A DNA stretch of 64,000 bases, from the NCBI GenBank assembly GCA_910587355.1, contig CAJUKF010000005.1, forward strand, positions 25,066 to 89,065, in the 5' to 3' direction. The position numbers and the translations under genes are program-made. Below are positions 25,508-34,731 of this stretch, piece by piece (the first letter of the stretch is position 1; every line of letters starts with the position of its first letter). The notes beneath the pieces are model-generated. The model was not told the origin of the DNA and did no database searches. It saw only the letters and a program-made list of their open reading frames with translations. The stretch is from an uncultured Muribaculaceae bacterium (GTDB taxonomy: Bacteria > Bacteroidota > Bacteroidia > Bacteroidales > Muribaculaceae).

Positions 25508-26968
25508 TTAGCGCTTTTTACAGCGGCGCTTTTGGGTTCGGTGCGCAGGCGTTTCCTCTTTGGCCACGGCGTGTTTGTGCTGTTCTATCATAGCGCACAT
25601 TTGAGCTCGCGTGAGACGCGGATTGACGAATGCCGCGCGTAGCAGATAGTCTTTAATCCGGGCAACTTCGGCTTCAGCTGATGCAGGGAGATGAAGTATT
25701 TTGCGTATTCTCAAAGCCTTGACGGGCAGACGATAGCCGAACATGGCAGTCCCTTCGGCGAGCAAGGCCTTTGAGCGAGCCATGATTGCCGGCACCTGCT
25801 CAGGCATGCAATGGGCCGGAGCGTATGTGCGGTTGTCTGCGTCAATCAGGGTCATCAGTCTGTTGAATCGTTTCTCATCACCGCATTTATATTGCAGTTT
25901 TCGCAGTGCTTCATCGCTCATTTCCTGTGCTTTGGCTCCCCATTTTTTTGCGGCTTCATGATTCATGCACAGAAAAATTATGCGGTCAATCGCCTCCGAC
26001 CGATACCTCAGCCGGCGGAGCGCCGTGTCTATAATGCGGGCGCAACGTCTGTCATGTCCCGGGAAGTGCGGCTGGCCGTCACGGCCCTTTATTGCAGTGA
26101 TTGTCTTGCCGATATCATGGAGCAGTGCGGCAAGACGTATCTCGCTCTCTGGGGGTAAGAGGTCCAGGGAGGCAAGAGAGTGCTCCCACACCGTACCGAA
26201 GTGGTACTCAGACTGATTCAGGTCGAATTCCTTTTTGAGCTCGGGTATGATATACTTAATGGCACCTACCTCACGGAGAAGCTCCAGAGCTCGTGATGGT
26301 GTCGGTCCTTCGAGCACCTTGTCAAATTCCGACTGCATTCGTTCAGGTGTGATGATTTCGAGACGCGATACATATTTTTTCATCGCCGCCATGGCCGCCG
26401 GGTCTATTTTCCAGCCGAAACGAGTGGCGAAACGGATTGTGCGTATAATCCGCACCGGGTCATCGTCGAATGTCATTTCGGGGTCCGACGGAGTGCGAAT
26501 GAGGTGATTTTCAAGGTCGGAGATGGCTTTGCCCGTTATATCAAGCATGCGGTCGCCCGAGATATCGTAGTATAATGAGTTGATAGTGAGGTCGCGGCGG
26601 AAGCAGTCATCTTCTATAGACCCGAAGGCGGTCGAGGGGTCGCGCGATGTGCGGTCGGTATATTTCTCCGAACGGGTCTGTACGAGTTCGATTTCCTCTC
26701 CGGGAAATTTTTTCAGATACATTCTGGCTGTGCCGTATTTTTTGAATTTAACCGGCTCGCCTATTGTAAGATGCTTTTTGCGCAGCCATTCAGCGAAAGC
26801 TATGCCTCCATCCGGAAGTGTGACGGCGAGGTCCACGTCTTTGATTGGTACGCCGAGAATGGAATCGCGGCAACATCCGCCAACGGTATATACATTGCCC
26901 TCCCATTGCGTGCCTTCGATGAGACTGCGCAGATAGTGGCATATATGCTTGTATTTTTCGGCTGTCAT
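25508..26968 (-). CDS. tRNA nucleotidyltransferase / poly(A) polymerase family protein with HD domain
   Basis: A 486-residue class II CCA-adding-type enzyme. The nucleotidyltransferase head (about 20–150) shows YTVGGCCRDSILG (GG…RD) and the metal-binding KDVDLAV, followed by RRDLTINSLYYD. The RNA-binding neck is RTIRFATRFGWKIDP…RMQSEFDKVL. A C-terminal HD phosphohydrolase domain (about 245–350) has LAALLHDIGKT and an upstream His. Its job would be CCA-end addition or repair, or a poly(A) polymerase-like tailing. Possible starts are 27004, 26980 and 26968; the first lies in the loop of a stem-loop (26983–27023) that looks like the clpC terminator, so 26968 (MTAEKYKHICHYL) is preferred. The basic tail ends in KRRCKKR. 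Confidence 0.82.
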   Translation of the reverse strand: MTAEKYKHICHYLRSLIEGTQWEGNVYTVGGCCRDSILGVPIKDVDLAVTLPDGGIAFAEWLRKKHLTIGEPVKFKKYGTARMYLKKFPGEEIELVQTRSEKYTDRTSRDPSTAFGSIEDDCFRRDLTINSLYYDISGDRMLDITGKAISDLENHLIRTPSDPEMTFDDDPVRIIRTIRFATRFGWKIDPAAMAAMKKYVSRLEIITPERMQSEFDKVLEGPTPSRALELLREVGAIKYIIPELKKEFDLNQSEYHFGTVWEHSLASLDLLPPESEIRLAALLHDIGKTITAIKGRDGQPHFPGHDRRCARIIDTALRRLRYRSEAIDRIIFLCMNHEAAKKWGAKAQEMSDEALRKLQYKCGDEKRFNRLMTLIDADNRTYAPAHCMPEQVPAIMARSKALLAEGTAMFGYRLPVKALRIRKILHLPASAEAEVARIKDYLLRAAFVNPRLTRAQMCAMIEQHKHAVAKEETPAHRTQKRRCKKR

Positions 26969-26982
26969 GGCTGTCAACATAC

Positions 26983-27023
26983 AAAGCCGTGCTTCGGGAA
27001 TCATCAGTCCGGAGCACGGCTTT
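26983..27023 (-). terminator. Long hairpin after clpC, overlapping possible upstream starts of the next gene
   Basis: A 15-bp stem with one G-T pair (26983–26997 with 27009–27023, core AAAGCCGTGCT/AGCACGGCTTT) begins nine bases after the clpC stop on the minus strand. It is followed by a weak T-rich stretch (TTTGTATG), so it may be a terminator, an mRNA-stabilising hairpin, or both. Confidence 0.55.
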
Positions 27024-27031
27024 CATTTATT

Positions 27032-29587
27032 TTATACTGTCGGGTTCACCTCGGGGGTAATCACCGATGTGACTATTTTCTGAGTGTCGGGATTATATCC
27101 CACTATGATTTCGTCGCCGGGTTTTGCGGTGCCTGAGAGCATTACTTCGGCGAGTTCGTCTTCGAGGTACTTCTGGATTGCGCGTTTGAGGGGACGGGCG
27201 CCGAACTGCACGTCGCACCCTTTTGATGCTATGAAATTCTTTGCTTCATCGCTGATTGTCACAGTGAAACCGAGGTCGGCGATTCGGCGGTAGAAGCCTT
27301 CGAGTTCTATGTCGATAATCCTGTAAATCGCATCGCGGTCGAGTGTGTCGAAGATGATTACATCGTCTATACGGTTGAGGAATTCCGGCGAGAATGCCTT
27401 GTTGAGGGCTTTCGAAAGTACGCCGTGGCTGTATTCGCGGTCAACAGACTGGGTGGTGAATCCCACACCCGAGCCGAACTCCTTGAGCTGACGGGTGCCG
27501 ATGTTCGACGTCATGATTATGATTGTGTTCTTGAAGTCGATGCGACGTCCGAGACTGTCGGTGAGACGACCTTCGTCCATTACCTGCAGGAGCAGATTGA
27601 ACACGTCGGGATGCGCTTTCTCGATTTCGTCAAGAAGCACGACCGAATAAGGATGACGGCGCACGCGTTCGGTGAGCTGTCCGCCCTCCTCATATCCTAC
27701 ATATCCCGGAGGTGCGCCGATGAGGCGCGACACGCTGAATTTCTCCATATATTCGCTCATGTCGATGCGAATCAGTGCGTCCGTCGAGTCGAAGAGATAT
27801 TCCGAGAGTTTCTTTGCCAGATAGGTTTTGCCTACGCCTGTGGGGCCGAGGAACATGAATGTGCCGATTGGCTTGTTGGGGTCTTTGAGGCCGAGGCGAT
27901 TGCGCTGGATTGCCTTGACGAGCTTGGTGATTGCAGTGTCCTGACCGACGATAGCATTGCGGAGCACGGGTTCCATTTCAATCAGTCGTACTCCCTCGGC
28001 CTGGGCAATGCGCTTAACAGGCACCCCTGTCATCATGGCTACTACTTCGGCCACTTTGTCAGCGTTTACTTCGACACGTTTGGCCTCCATTTCCTTATCC
28101 CAGTCGGAGCGGGCTTTGTCGAGTTCGGTCTGAAGTGCCGCTGCCTCGTCGCGCAGACGGGTTGCTTCGGCGAAGTCGTGCCGCTGTGCGGCGGCTACTT
28201 TGTCGGCTGTGGTAGTACGCATTTTTTCTTCGAGCTCCTCAATAACCGCCGGCACCGTGATATTGGATATACGCATGCGTGCACCGGCTTCATCGAGTGC
28301 GTCAATGGCCTTGTCGGGGAAATTGCGGTCGGTTATATATCGGTCGGTGAGTTTCACGCATGCCTCGAGGGCATCGTCGGTGTATGTCACACCGTGGTGC
28401 TTCTCGTAAGTGGATTTGATATTGTTGAGTATGGTGAGGGTCTGTTCGGCAGTCGTGGGCTCTACCATGACTTTCTGGAAGCGGCGTTCGAGCGCGCCGT
28501 CCTTCTCGATGTTCACGCGGTACTCGTCGAGGGTCGTTGCACCGATGCACTGGATTTCACCGCGTGCGAGGGCGGGCTTGAGCAGATTGGCAGCGTCCAT
28601 GGAGCCCTGGGCATTGCCTGCGCCGACAATCGTGTGGATTTCGTCGATGAAGAGTATTATATTGGGGCTTTTCTGCAACTCGTTGAGAATAGCTTTGATA
28701 CGCTCTTCGAATTCGCCACGGTACTTGGTGCCGGCGACTATCGACGCCATATCGAGCGATATGACGCGTTTGTCGAAAAGTATACGGGATACCTTGCGAC
28801 GTACAATGCGCAGTGCGAGGCCTTCGACAATGGCCGATTTGCCTACACCTGGCTCGCCGATGAGCACGGGATTGTTTTTCTTGCGGCGGCTGAGAATCTG
28901 GGCCAGACGTTCGATTTCGGTTTCGCGGCCAACGACGGGGTCGAGGCGTCCTTCTTCGGCGGCGCGTGTCATGTCGTTGCCGAATTTATCGAGCATCGGT
29001 GTGTCGGCGTTACGCTGGGAGCGTGCCGATGTCTTGCGTTCGGCTCGTGGCTGAGGGTTGCCCGAAGGGGTGTCGTTTCCTTCGTTTTCGTCGCGCGGAG
29101 CTTCGGCGACGGGAGTGTCGGAGAGAGGCATTATGTCGGCTTTCACCTGACGTAAAATGGCATCGTAATCGATTCCGGCGCTTGTAAACGGAAGGAACGG
29201 GCCCATTGCGCGGACTTCCTTGTTGTGAAGCAGCGACAGCAGCAGATGCTCTATGTCGACAACTGAAGACTTGAGATAGCGGGCCTCGATTATGGCCAGT
29301 TTGATGATGAGAGTGACTATGCGGCTGTAGTAATCGGCGCTGCGGCCCTCGTCCACATCGGGTTCGAGAAGAGCTACGTCGAGGTTGCTGCGTAAATCCG
29401 CCAGACGGTCGGCGCCTACAACGCGTTCCATAAGCTCGGCTGAGCGCGTGCCGGGAGCGCATAGCTCCAGCAGTATATGTGCCGGCATGATGAACTGGTT
29501 GTTATGGTTTACGCACTGTGTGCGGAGGCGGTCGATGAGAGCCTGAACCTCCGGAGTGTATTTTTGGCTGTTTTCCATATTGTTCAT
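27032..29587 (-). CDS. clpC: ClpC-type AAA+ unfoldase
   Basis: An 851-residue Hsp100 ATPase that feeds proteins to ClpP or remodels aggregates. The N-terminal Clp repeat domain (about 1–150) has an acidic/Ser/Gly-rich linker to about 195. AAA+ domain 1 has Walker A GEPGVGKS and Walker [16 protein letters not shown] short middle region (about 440–495) carries a UVR-like helix pair ([21 protein letters not shown]), which separates ClpC from ClpB. AAA+ domain 2 has GPTGVGKT and [16 protein letters not shown], with a tail of about 30 residues. A Met four codons in (29578) is an alternative start. A sigma-54 type promoter lies 56–71 bases upstream. No mcsA/mcsB/ctsR partners are present, as expected outside Firmicutes. 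Confidence 0.94.
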   Translation of the reverse strand: MNNMENSQKYTPEVQALIDRLRTQCVNHNNQFIMPAHILLELCAPGTRSAELMERVVGADRLADLRSNLDVALLEPDVDEGRSADYYSRIVTLIIKLAIIEARYLKSSVVDIEHLLLSLLHNKEVRAMGPFLPFTSAGIDYDAILRQVKADIMPLSDTPVAEAPRDENEGNDTPSGNPQPRAERKTSARSQRNADTPMLDKFGNDMTRAAEEGRLDPVVGRETEIERLAQILSRRKKNNPVLIGEPGVGKSAIVEGLALRIVRRKVSRILFDKRVISLDMASIVAGTKYRGEFEERIKAILNELQKSPNIILFIDEIHTIVGAGNAQGSMDAANLLKPALARGEIQCIGATTLDEYRVNIEKDGALERRFQKVMVEPTTAEQTLTILNNIKSTYEKHHGVTYTDDALEACVKLTDRYITDRNFPDKAIDALDEAGARMRISNITVPAVIEELEEKMRTTTADKVAAAQRHDFAEATRLRDEAAALQTELDKARSDWDKEMEAKRVEVNADKVAEVVAMMTGVPVKRIAQAEGVRLIEMEPVLRNAIVGQDTAITKLVKAIQRNRLGLKDPNKPIGTFMFLGPTGVGKTYLAKKLSEYLFDSTDALIRIDMSEYMEKFSVSRLIGAPPGYVGYEEGGQLTERVRRHPYSVVLLDEIEKAHPDVFNLLLQVMDEGRLTDSLGRRIDFKNTIIIMTSNIGTRQLKEFGSGVGFTTQSVDREYSHGVLSKALNKAFSPEFLNRIDDVIIFDTLDRDAIYRIIDIELEGFYRRIADLGFTVTISDEAKNFIASKGCDVQFGARPLKRAIQKYLEDELAEVMLSGTAKPGDEIIVGYNPDTQKIVTSVITPEVNPTV

Positions 29588-29642
29588 TAGTAAACGCGGG
29601 TCTGGAATGCAGTGTAAGCATATATCCGCAGTAATGAATAAC

Positions 29643-29658
29643 GCAATAACCGTGCCAA
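29643..29658 (-). promoter_or_regulatory. Sigma-54 (-24/-12) type promoter for clpC
   Basis: On the minus strand TTGGCACG (29658–29651) and TTGC (29646–29643) have the exact RpoN spacing, and the sequence TTGGCACG-N4-TTGC agrees with the full consensus except the last base. Transcription would start near 29632, about 45 bases before the clpC ATG. No TAnnTTTG box is seen on this strand between clpC and gyrA. Confidence 0.65.
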
Positions 29659-29703
29659 AAATTGCATGGCTTTGTAGTGAAGATATAGTAGTAAGTTAAA
29701 ATG

Positions 29704-29737
29704 ATGCCGAAAAGTTCGGCGGCATTCTTTTTTCCAA
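29704..29737. other. Palindrome with T-run in the clpC–gyrA spacer
   Basis: GCCGAA (29707–29712) and TTCGGC (29716–29721) flank a three-base centre, with partial outer pairing (AATG/CATT), followed on the plus strand by CTTTTTTTCC. Read to the right it resembles a terminator, but no plus-strand gene precedes it. Read to the left it sits about 50 bases upstream of the clpC sigma-54 element, where an activator site could be. Confidence 0.4.
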
Positions 29738-29747
29738 ATTTTTTTCG

Positions 29748-29755
29748 TACCTTTG
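29748..29755 (+). promoter_or_regulatory. -7 box of the gyrA promoter
   Basis: TACCTTTG matches TAnnTTTG exactly. The region 20 bases upstream is T-rich (TTCTTTTT) but has no clear TTTG. The leader to the preferred gyrA start is about 82 bases. Confidence 0.55.
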
Positions 29756-29843
29756 TATGAAATTTTGCGTAGCCTCGCCGCGGCCTTGACAGAGGTTGTT
29801 CCGGGCAAGGGAAAACTGCGCTCACTATACATATTTATATAGC

Positions 29844-32423
29844 ATGCTTGAAGACGAACGTATATTCAAGATTAATATCGAGAACGAGATGAAAACGGCC
29901 TACATCGACTATTCAATGTCGGTGATAGTGTCGCGAGCCTTACCTGACGTACGCGACGGTATGAAACCCGTCCAGCGCCGTGTGCTCTTCGGAATGAATG
30001 AGATGGGCAATAACAGTAACAAACCGCACAAGAAGTCGGCCAACTGCGTCGGAGAAGTGATGGGTAAATATCACCCCCACGGCGACTCGTCGATTTACGG
30101 CACCGTATGCCGTATGGCCCAGTGGTGGTCGCTCCGCCATACTCTTGTCGACGGTCACGGTAATTTCGGCTCGATTGACGGCGATTCGCCTGCCGCCATG
30201 CGTTATACGGAAGTGCGCCTCGACCCTCTCGGAGAGGAAATGCTTCGTGATATCGACGAAGATACAGTTGATTTTCAGCCTAATTACGATAATTCGCGCA
30301 AGGAGCCAGTGGTGCTTCCGGCCCGTTTCCCCAATCTTCTTGTCAACGGTTCGGCGGGTATCGCCGTGGGTATGGCCACAAACATGCCGCCTCACAACCT
30401 TACGGAGGCAATCAACGGCTGTATAGCCCTGCTTGACGACCCCGAGATGACGATTGCCGACCTCTCCAAAATTATTGTCGCTCCCGACTTTCCTACCGGA
30501 GGCATCATTTACGGCTACGAAGGCGTTCGCGAAGCTTATGAGACCGGTCGAGGCCGAGTGGTAATCCGTGCCAAGGCCGAAATCGAATCCAAGAAAGAGC
30601 ATGACCTGATTGTAATCACCGAGATTCCCTACGGCGTCAACCGTGCCGAACTCATCAAGAGCATAGCACAGCTCGTCATCGACAAGAAAATAGACGGCAT
30701 AGCCAATGTGAACGACGAGAGCGACCGCGAGGGTATGCGTATTGTTGTCACTCTCAAGAGCGACGCAAACGCCAATGTGGTGCTCAACAAGCTTTACAAG
30801 CTCACGGCAATGCAGTCGTCGTTCGCCGTGAACAATGTGGCTCTCGTTCATGGCCGTCCGCGTACGCTCAACCTCAAGGAAATCATCCAGGCCTTCAACG
30901 ACCATCGCCGTGAAGTGGTGCTCCGCCGCACACGCTACGAGCTTAAGAAAGCCAAAGACCGCGCACACATCCTCGAGGGCCTTATGGTGGCCGTGCAGAA
31001 TATCGACGAGGTAGTGCAGATAATAAAGACTTCGAAGACGAACGACGATGCCCGCGCGCGTCTTTCGGCACGCTTCGGTCTCACTGAACCTCAGACACAG
31101 GCCATACTCGAGATGCGTCTCCGCGCACTCACCAATCTCGCAGTTGAAGACCTTCAGCGCGAAATTGACGAAATCCATAAGAAAATCGCCGAGTTGCAGC
31201 TTATTCTCAGCGACGAGAATGTTCTGCGCGAGCTTATCAAGAGCGAACTCCGCGAAGTAGCCGAGAAGTTCGGTGACAAGCGCCGCACCCAGATTAACTA
31301 TGCTGCCGGTGAATTCAACGCCGAGGACTTCTATGCCGACGACGACATGATTATCACTATTTCGCACATGGGCTACATCAAGCGTACACCGCTTGCAGAG
31401 TTCCGTGCGCAGAATCGTGGCGGTGTCGGTGCCCGGGGCTCTGTTACCCGTGACAAAGATTTCATCGAGCACATCTATACCGCATCGATGCACAACACCA
31501 TGCTCTTCTTCACCGACCGTGGCCTGGTGTACAAGATGCCGGTTTACGACCTTCCCGAAGGCACTAAACAGACAAAAGGCCGTGCCCTGCAGAATCTGCT
31601 CAATATCGAGCCCGGCGACAGCGTCAATGCATTCATACGCTGCAAGGGTCTCGATGACCCCGAGTATACCTCGACACACTATCTCGTGTTCGCCACACGC
31701 AACGGTCTTATCAAGAAGACCGTGCTCAGCGAATACGCACGTGTCATGGCCAAGGGCAAGAAAGCCATTCTCATCCGCGAAGGCGACAGCCTCGTAGGCG
31801 TCGAGCTTACCGACGGCAACAGCCAGATACTCGTGGCCAACCGTCATGGCCGTGCGGTGCGTTTCAACGAGAACGAGCTCCGTGCTATGGGCCGTGTAAG
31901 TTCGGGCGTGCGCGGCATGAAGATTGACGAAGATTCCGACGATGCTGTTGTAGGACTTGTCGTAATGCCTGAAAACTCGGAGAACTCCGTGCTTGTTCTT
32001 TCTCAGAAGGGCTTTGGCAAACGCTCTCAGCTCGACGGTTACCGCCTCACGCGCCGCGGCGCTCGCGGTGTGAAGACAATGAACATAACCGACAAGACAG
32101 GCGAACTCATTGCATTCAAGAGTGTGAACGATGACAATGACCTGATGATTATCAACAAGTCTGGTGTTGTGATTCGCGTTCACGTAAGCGATATCCGTAT
32201 CATGGGCCGTGCCACCCAGGGCGTGCGCATCATCAATCTCGAGAAACGCAACGACACCATCGCGTCTGTCTGCTGCGTGGAGGCCGACCCTGACGAGGAA
32301 ACCGAACAGATTGCTCCCGATGCCGAAGAACTCCCCGCTCTCACCGAGAGTGAGACCGAACCCGAAGAAGAGGAGGCAGACGAGGAAATCTCCGCAGAAG
32401 AAGAGTCTGAAGAAAATGAATAA
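29844..32423 (+). CDS. gyrA: DNA gyrase subunit A
   Basis: An 859-residue type IIA topoisomerase subunit that cuts and rejoins DNA to introduce negative supercoils. The open frame starts at 29796, but the Met at 29844 begins the conserved LEDERIFKINIENEMKTAYIDYSMSVI opening. The active-site tyrosine is Tyr121 in AAMRYTEVRL. The quinolone region reads HPHGDSSIYGT, with Ser82 at the usual resistance position. The C-terminal beta-pinwheel has the GyrA-box-like QNRGGVGARG. The last 45 residues are almost all Glu, Asp, Ser and Thr, an acidic tail that in GyrA can tune supercoiling activity. It has its own promoter, divergent from clpC. A TPR gene follows by 23 bases. Confidence 0.96.
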   Translation: MLEDERIFKINIENEMKTAYIDYSMSVIVSRALPDVRDGMKPVQRRVLFGMNEMGNNSNKPHKKSANCVGEVMGKYHPHGDSSIYGTVCRMAQWWSLRHTLVDGHGNFGSIDGDSPAAMRYTEVRLDPLGEEMLRDIDEDTVDFQPNYDNSRKEPVVLPARFPNLLVNGSAGIAVGMATNMPPHNLTEAINGCIALLDDPEMTIADLSKIIVAPDFPTGGIIYGYEGVREAYETGRGRVVIRAKAEIESKKEHDLIVITEIPYGVNRAELIKSIAQLVIDKKIDGIANVNDESDREGMRIVVTLKSDANANVVLNKLYKLTAMQSSFAVNNVALVHGRPRTLNLKEIIQAFNDHRREVVLRRTRYELKKAKDRAHILEGLMVAVQNIDEVVQIIKTSKTNDDARARLSARFGLTEPQTQAILEMRLRALTNLAVEDLQREIDEIHKKIAELQLILSDENVLRELIKSELREVAEKFGDKRRTQINYAAGEFNAEDFYADDDMIITISHMGYIKRTPLAEFRAQNRGGVGARGSVTRDKDFIEHIYTASMHNTMLFFTDRGLVYKMPVYDLPEGTKQTKGRALQNLLNIEPGDSVNAFIRCKGLDDPEYTSTHYLVFATRNGLIKKTVLSEYARVMAKGKKAILIREGDSLVGVELTDGNSQILVANRHGRAVRFNENELRAMGRVSSGVRGMKIDEDSDDAVVGLVVMPENSENSVLVLSQKGFGKRSQLDGYRLTRRGARGVKTMNITDKTGELIAFKSVNDDNDLMIINKSGVVIRVHVSDIRIMGRATQGVRIINLEKRNDTIASVCCVEADPDEETEQIAPDAEELPALTESETEPEEEEADEEISAEEESEENE

Positions 32424-32446
32424 TTCAAACTAATAACTACTATACA

Positions 32447-33685
32447 ATGAAGAAAATCACTCTTTTCGTTCTTGCCCTTGCCACAGCGGTAGCTGCTTCG
32501 GCACAGGCAAACGTGCTCAAAGATGCCGAGCGCGCAATGAAAGAAGGTAAGGCAGCCAAAGATGTGGTGGCAATCATCACACCGGCCTTCACGAACCCCG
32601 AGACTCAGAACAATCCCCAGACCTATGTCATTCCTGGCAAGGCTTCGTTCAGCCAGTATGACCACCTTCTCGGTCTGAAGCAGTTCAACAAACTCCCCGA
32701 AAACGGCGACAAGCTCATGGGCTCCCTTCTCGTTCAGGGCTATGAGTATTTTGCCAAAGCACTTCCCCTCGACTCTGTTCCCGATGCCAAGGGTAAAATC
32801 AAGACAAAATATTCCAAGGATATCATCAACGCTCTCGTAGGCCACTTCAGTGACTACTCCAACGCCGGTGCAGACCTCTACAATGCAAAAGACTACGCCA
32901 ACGCTTACAAGGCATGGGATATCTTCTGCGCTATTCCCGAGATTCCCGCAGCCGGCGAAGCTCTCCGCAAGAACAAGACTATGCCCAACGACACTATCTT
33001 CGGTGAAATCGCCTTTAACCAGGCTCTCGCCGCATGGCAGTCGGAAAACCTCGAGAACGCTCTCGCCGCTTTCCTGAAAGCCAAAAAATTCGGCTACAAC
33101 AAAAAGCAGCTCTACGATTATGCTATTTCCGTAGGTACAAGCCTAAAGAACAACGACGTTGTGCTCGCCCTCTCGCAGGAAGCTCTTCCTCTCTACGGCA
33201 AGGAAGACCCCATGTACATGAGCCAAATTGTTAACTACTATCTCCAGAGCAAGCAGCTCGACAAGGCTTTCGAAATCATCAATCAGGCTATCGCACAGGA
33301 ACCCTCAAACGCGCAGTACTACGTAATCCAGGGTGTGCTCTATGAGAACTCCGATGACCCCGCTGTAAAGGCAAAGGCTATCGAAGCTTATAAGAAGGCA
33401 ATGGAACTCGACCCCAAGAACGACCAGGCTGTGTATAACTACGGTCGTCAGGTTTGCGAGCAGGCCTATGCACTCGCCGACGAGTCTCCCACCCGTGCCG
33501 ACGAATATGCCGAATACTTCGCAACAAAGCTCAAACCCCTCTTCGAGCAGGCTGCCCAGATTCTCGAGCAGGCTTACACAATCAATCCCGACAACATGGA
33601 CGTGCTCAAGTATCTTGAAAACGTATACTACAACCTCAACGACGAAAAGATGCTCAACGACGTTAAGAAGCGCATGAGCTACTGA
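32447..33685 (+). CDS. Secreted TPR-repeat protein
   Basis: A 412-residue exported protein with a signal peptide (1–20, ending ASAQA) followed by helical repeats throughout. Examples are GADLYNAKDYANAYKAWDIFCAI, FNQALAAWQSENLENALAAFLKAKKFGY and YVIQGVLYENSDDPAVKAKAIEAYKKAMEL. It is a soluble periplasmic or surface scaffold and has no catalytic motif. It follows gyrA closely and ends with a strong terminator, so the two may share a transcript, although no functional link is known. Similar TPR proteins next to gyrA are common in Bacteroidales (from memory). Confidence 0.85.
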   Translation: MKKITLFVLALATAVAASAQANVLKDAERAMKEGKAAKDVVAIITPAFTNPETQNNPQTYVIPGKASFSQYDHLLGLKQFNKLPENGDKLMGSLLVQGYEYFAKALPLDSVPDAKGKIKTKYSKDIINALVGHFSDYSNAGADLYNAKDYANAYKAWDIFCAIPEIPAAGEALRKNKTMPNDTIFGEIAFNQALAAWQSENLENALAAFLKAKKFGYNKKQLYDYAISVGTSLKNNDVVLALSQEALPLYGKEDPMYMSQIVNYYLQSKQLDKAFEIINQAIAQEPSNAQYYVIQGVLYENSDDPAVKAKAIEAYKKAMELDPKNDQAVYNYGRQVCEQAYALADESPTRADEYAEYFATKLKPLFEQAAQILEQAYTINPDNMDVLKYLENVYYNLNDEKMLNDVKKRMSY

Positions 33686-33702
33686 TAATTAACTCATCCC
33701 AT

Positions 33703-33745
33703 AAAAATCTGCGGCGTCTCCCCGAGAGGCGCCGCAGATTTTTTT
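33703..33745 (+). terminator. Strong intrinsic terminator after the gyrA–TPR genes
   Basis: A perfect 14-bp stem (33703–33716 with 33730–33743, core CTGCGGCG/CGCCGCAG) is followed by a run of T. It starts 17 bases after the stop codon. Confidence 0.85.
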
Positions 33746-33777
33746 ATGAATTATTAACGCGCATTCAAAAAATTCAT

Positions 33778-33785
33778 TATATTTG
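33778..33785 (+). promoter_or_regulatory. -7 box before the TPR/lipoprotein genes
   Basis: TATATTTG matches TAnnTTTG exactly; a -33 box is not clear. Transcription would begin near 33792, which rules out the TTG at 33783 as the start of the next gene and supports the ATG at 33813. Confidence 0.45.
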
Positions 33786-33812
33786 CACATTGCTATTTAT
33801 CTAAGCCTTAAT

Positions 33813-34718
33813 ATGAATATAGATGATAATGAGAAGTTTTGTTCTTTACTGAAACGAGCTGACATATTATGGCGTAAATTTAAGGATAAGGAAGCTTTAG
33901 ATTATGCGCAGCAGGCTGCGATGCTGGATAATGATAATGTCTTTGCATTATTCATACTTGCCCGGACTCAGTGGTCGCTTGAAGATTATGCCTCTGCGCT
34001 TTTAAATTTCGAAGCTATTCTTCGGAATAATGGTCGCTGCACTTCTTGTTATTCGATATCCGGCAGAAGTTTATATTCAGTAAAGACTGATGCTAATTAT
34101 TACATTGCGGATTGTCTATACCACCTTTTTAGAGATAAAGATGCGCTGCCTTTTATTTCCGAGCATTTGAAAATGCGAGGTCGTGGGGTAAAGAGCGACG
34201 TTAGTAAGCAAAAGGTGTTAGAACTTTATAAAGTCCTTGTATACAGCCGCCGACCTCAGGGAAACGTACCGAAGGAAGAAGATTATGCAAGTCCAAAGCA
34301 GAGAGAAAGTATATCGAAACGGATAGACGGTCTGATAGCGGATAGGGATTATAACAAGCTCGTACGATATCTTAAGCATGTGTTAAAACGGTTCCCGGGC
34401 GATTATTTTATAAAACTCCAACTTTCCGAATACCTCCCGAAAATCGGGGATAAGAAAGGTGCGCTGCAATATGCCGAAGAAGCCTACGGGCAGGCCTCTG
34501 AAGATGCACTCGTTGTATTTGACTATGCCGATGCATTGTGGCTCAATGACAGTCGTGAGGAAGCCCTTCATTATTTTCAGGAAATGCTTGACATGGGAAT
34601 CGATTATATTGCCTACTCCGAGCATGGCGAAGGACTGCGATATGCCAAGCGACTTATCCGCACTGCTACGTGGTGCGTGTCTGAGATTGAGAAAGAACTT
34701 AAGGCATTGCAGAAGTGA
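33813..34718 (+). CDS. TPR-like repeat protein, cytosolic, unknown role
   Basis: A 301-residue protein without a signal peptide or membrane helix. Helical repeats resemble TPRs: LLKRADILWRKFKDKEALDYAQQA, FALFILARTQWSLEDYASALLNFEAIL and YLPKIGDKKGALQYAEEAYGQA, then ALVVFDYADALWLNDSREEALHYFQEML. A central insertion has CTSCYSISGRS. No enzyme signature. The ATG at 33813 (MNIDDNEKF) is preferred over the TTG at 33783, which lies inside the promoter. The gene is more AT-rich than gyrA and leads into two lipoprotein genes 13 bases later, so the three probably form one unit; it might be a lineage-specific or acquired set. Confidence 0.65.
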   Translation: MNIDDNEKFCSLLKRADILWRKFKDKEALDYAQQAAMLDNDNVFALFILARTQWSLEDYASALLNFEAILRNNGRCTSCYSISGRSLYSVKTDANYYIADCLYHLFRDKDALPFISEHLKMRGRGVKSDVSKQKVLELYKVLVYSRRPQGNVPKEEDYASPKQRESISKRIDGLIADRDYNKLVRYLKHVLKRFPGDYFIKLQLSEYLPKIGDKKGALQYAEEAYGQASEDALVVFDYADALWLNDSREEALHYFQEMLDMGIDYIAYSEHGEGLRYAKRLIRTATWCVSEIEKELKALQK

Positions 34719-34731
34719 AACATATATATTT

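Noticed and set aside
27425..29155. 576-codon open frame antisense to clpC
   Set aside because: Same effect inside clpC; the translation is low-complexity Phe/Glu/Val/Gly/Cys with no recognisable fold.
29940..32183. 747-codon open frame antisense to gyrA
   Set aside because: It is a shadow of gyrA codon bias (C- or G-ending codons leave the opposite frame open). Its translation is Val/His/Cys-rich with no domain, signal or promoter, while gyrA has full conserved motifs.
29844..32423. Gly86 in GyrA at the place of E. coli Asp87, as a quinolone-resistance mutation
   Set aside because: Ser82 and the rest of the region are wild type, and residues other than Asp at this position are probably natural in Bacteroidota; resistance cannot be inferred.
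34459..34731. 91-codon N-terminal extension of the first paralogous lipoprotein
   Set aside because: It overlaps the TPR gene in another frame and would put the lipobox inside the protein; the Met at 34732 gives a proper lipoprotein signal.
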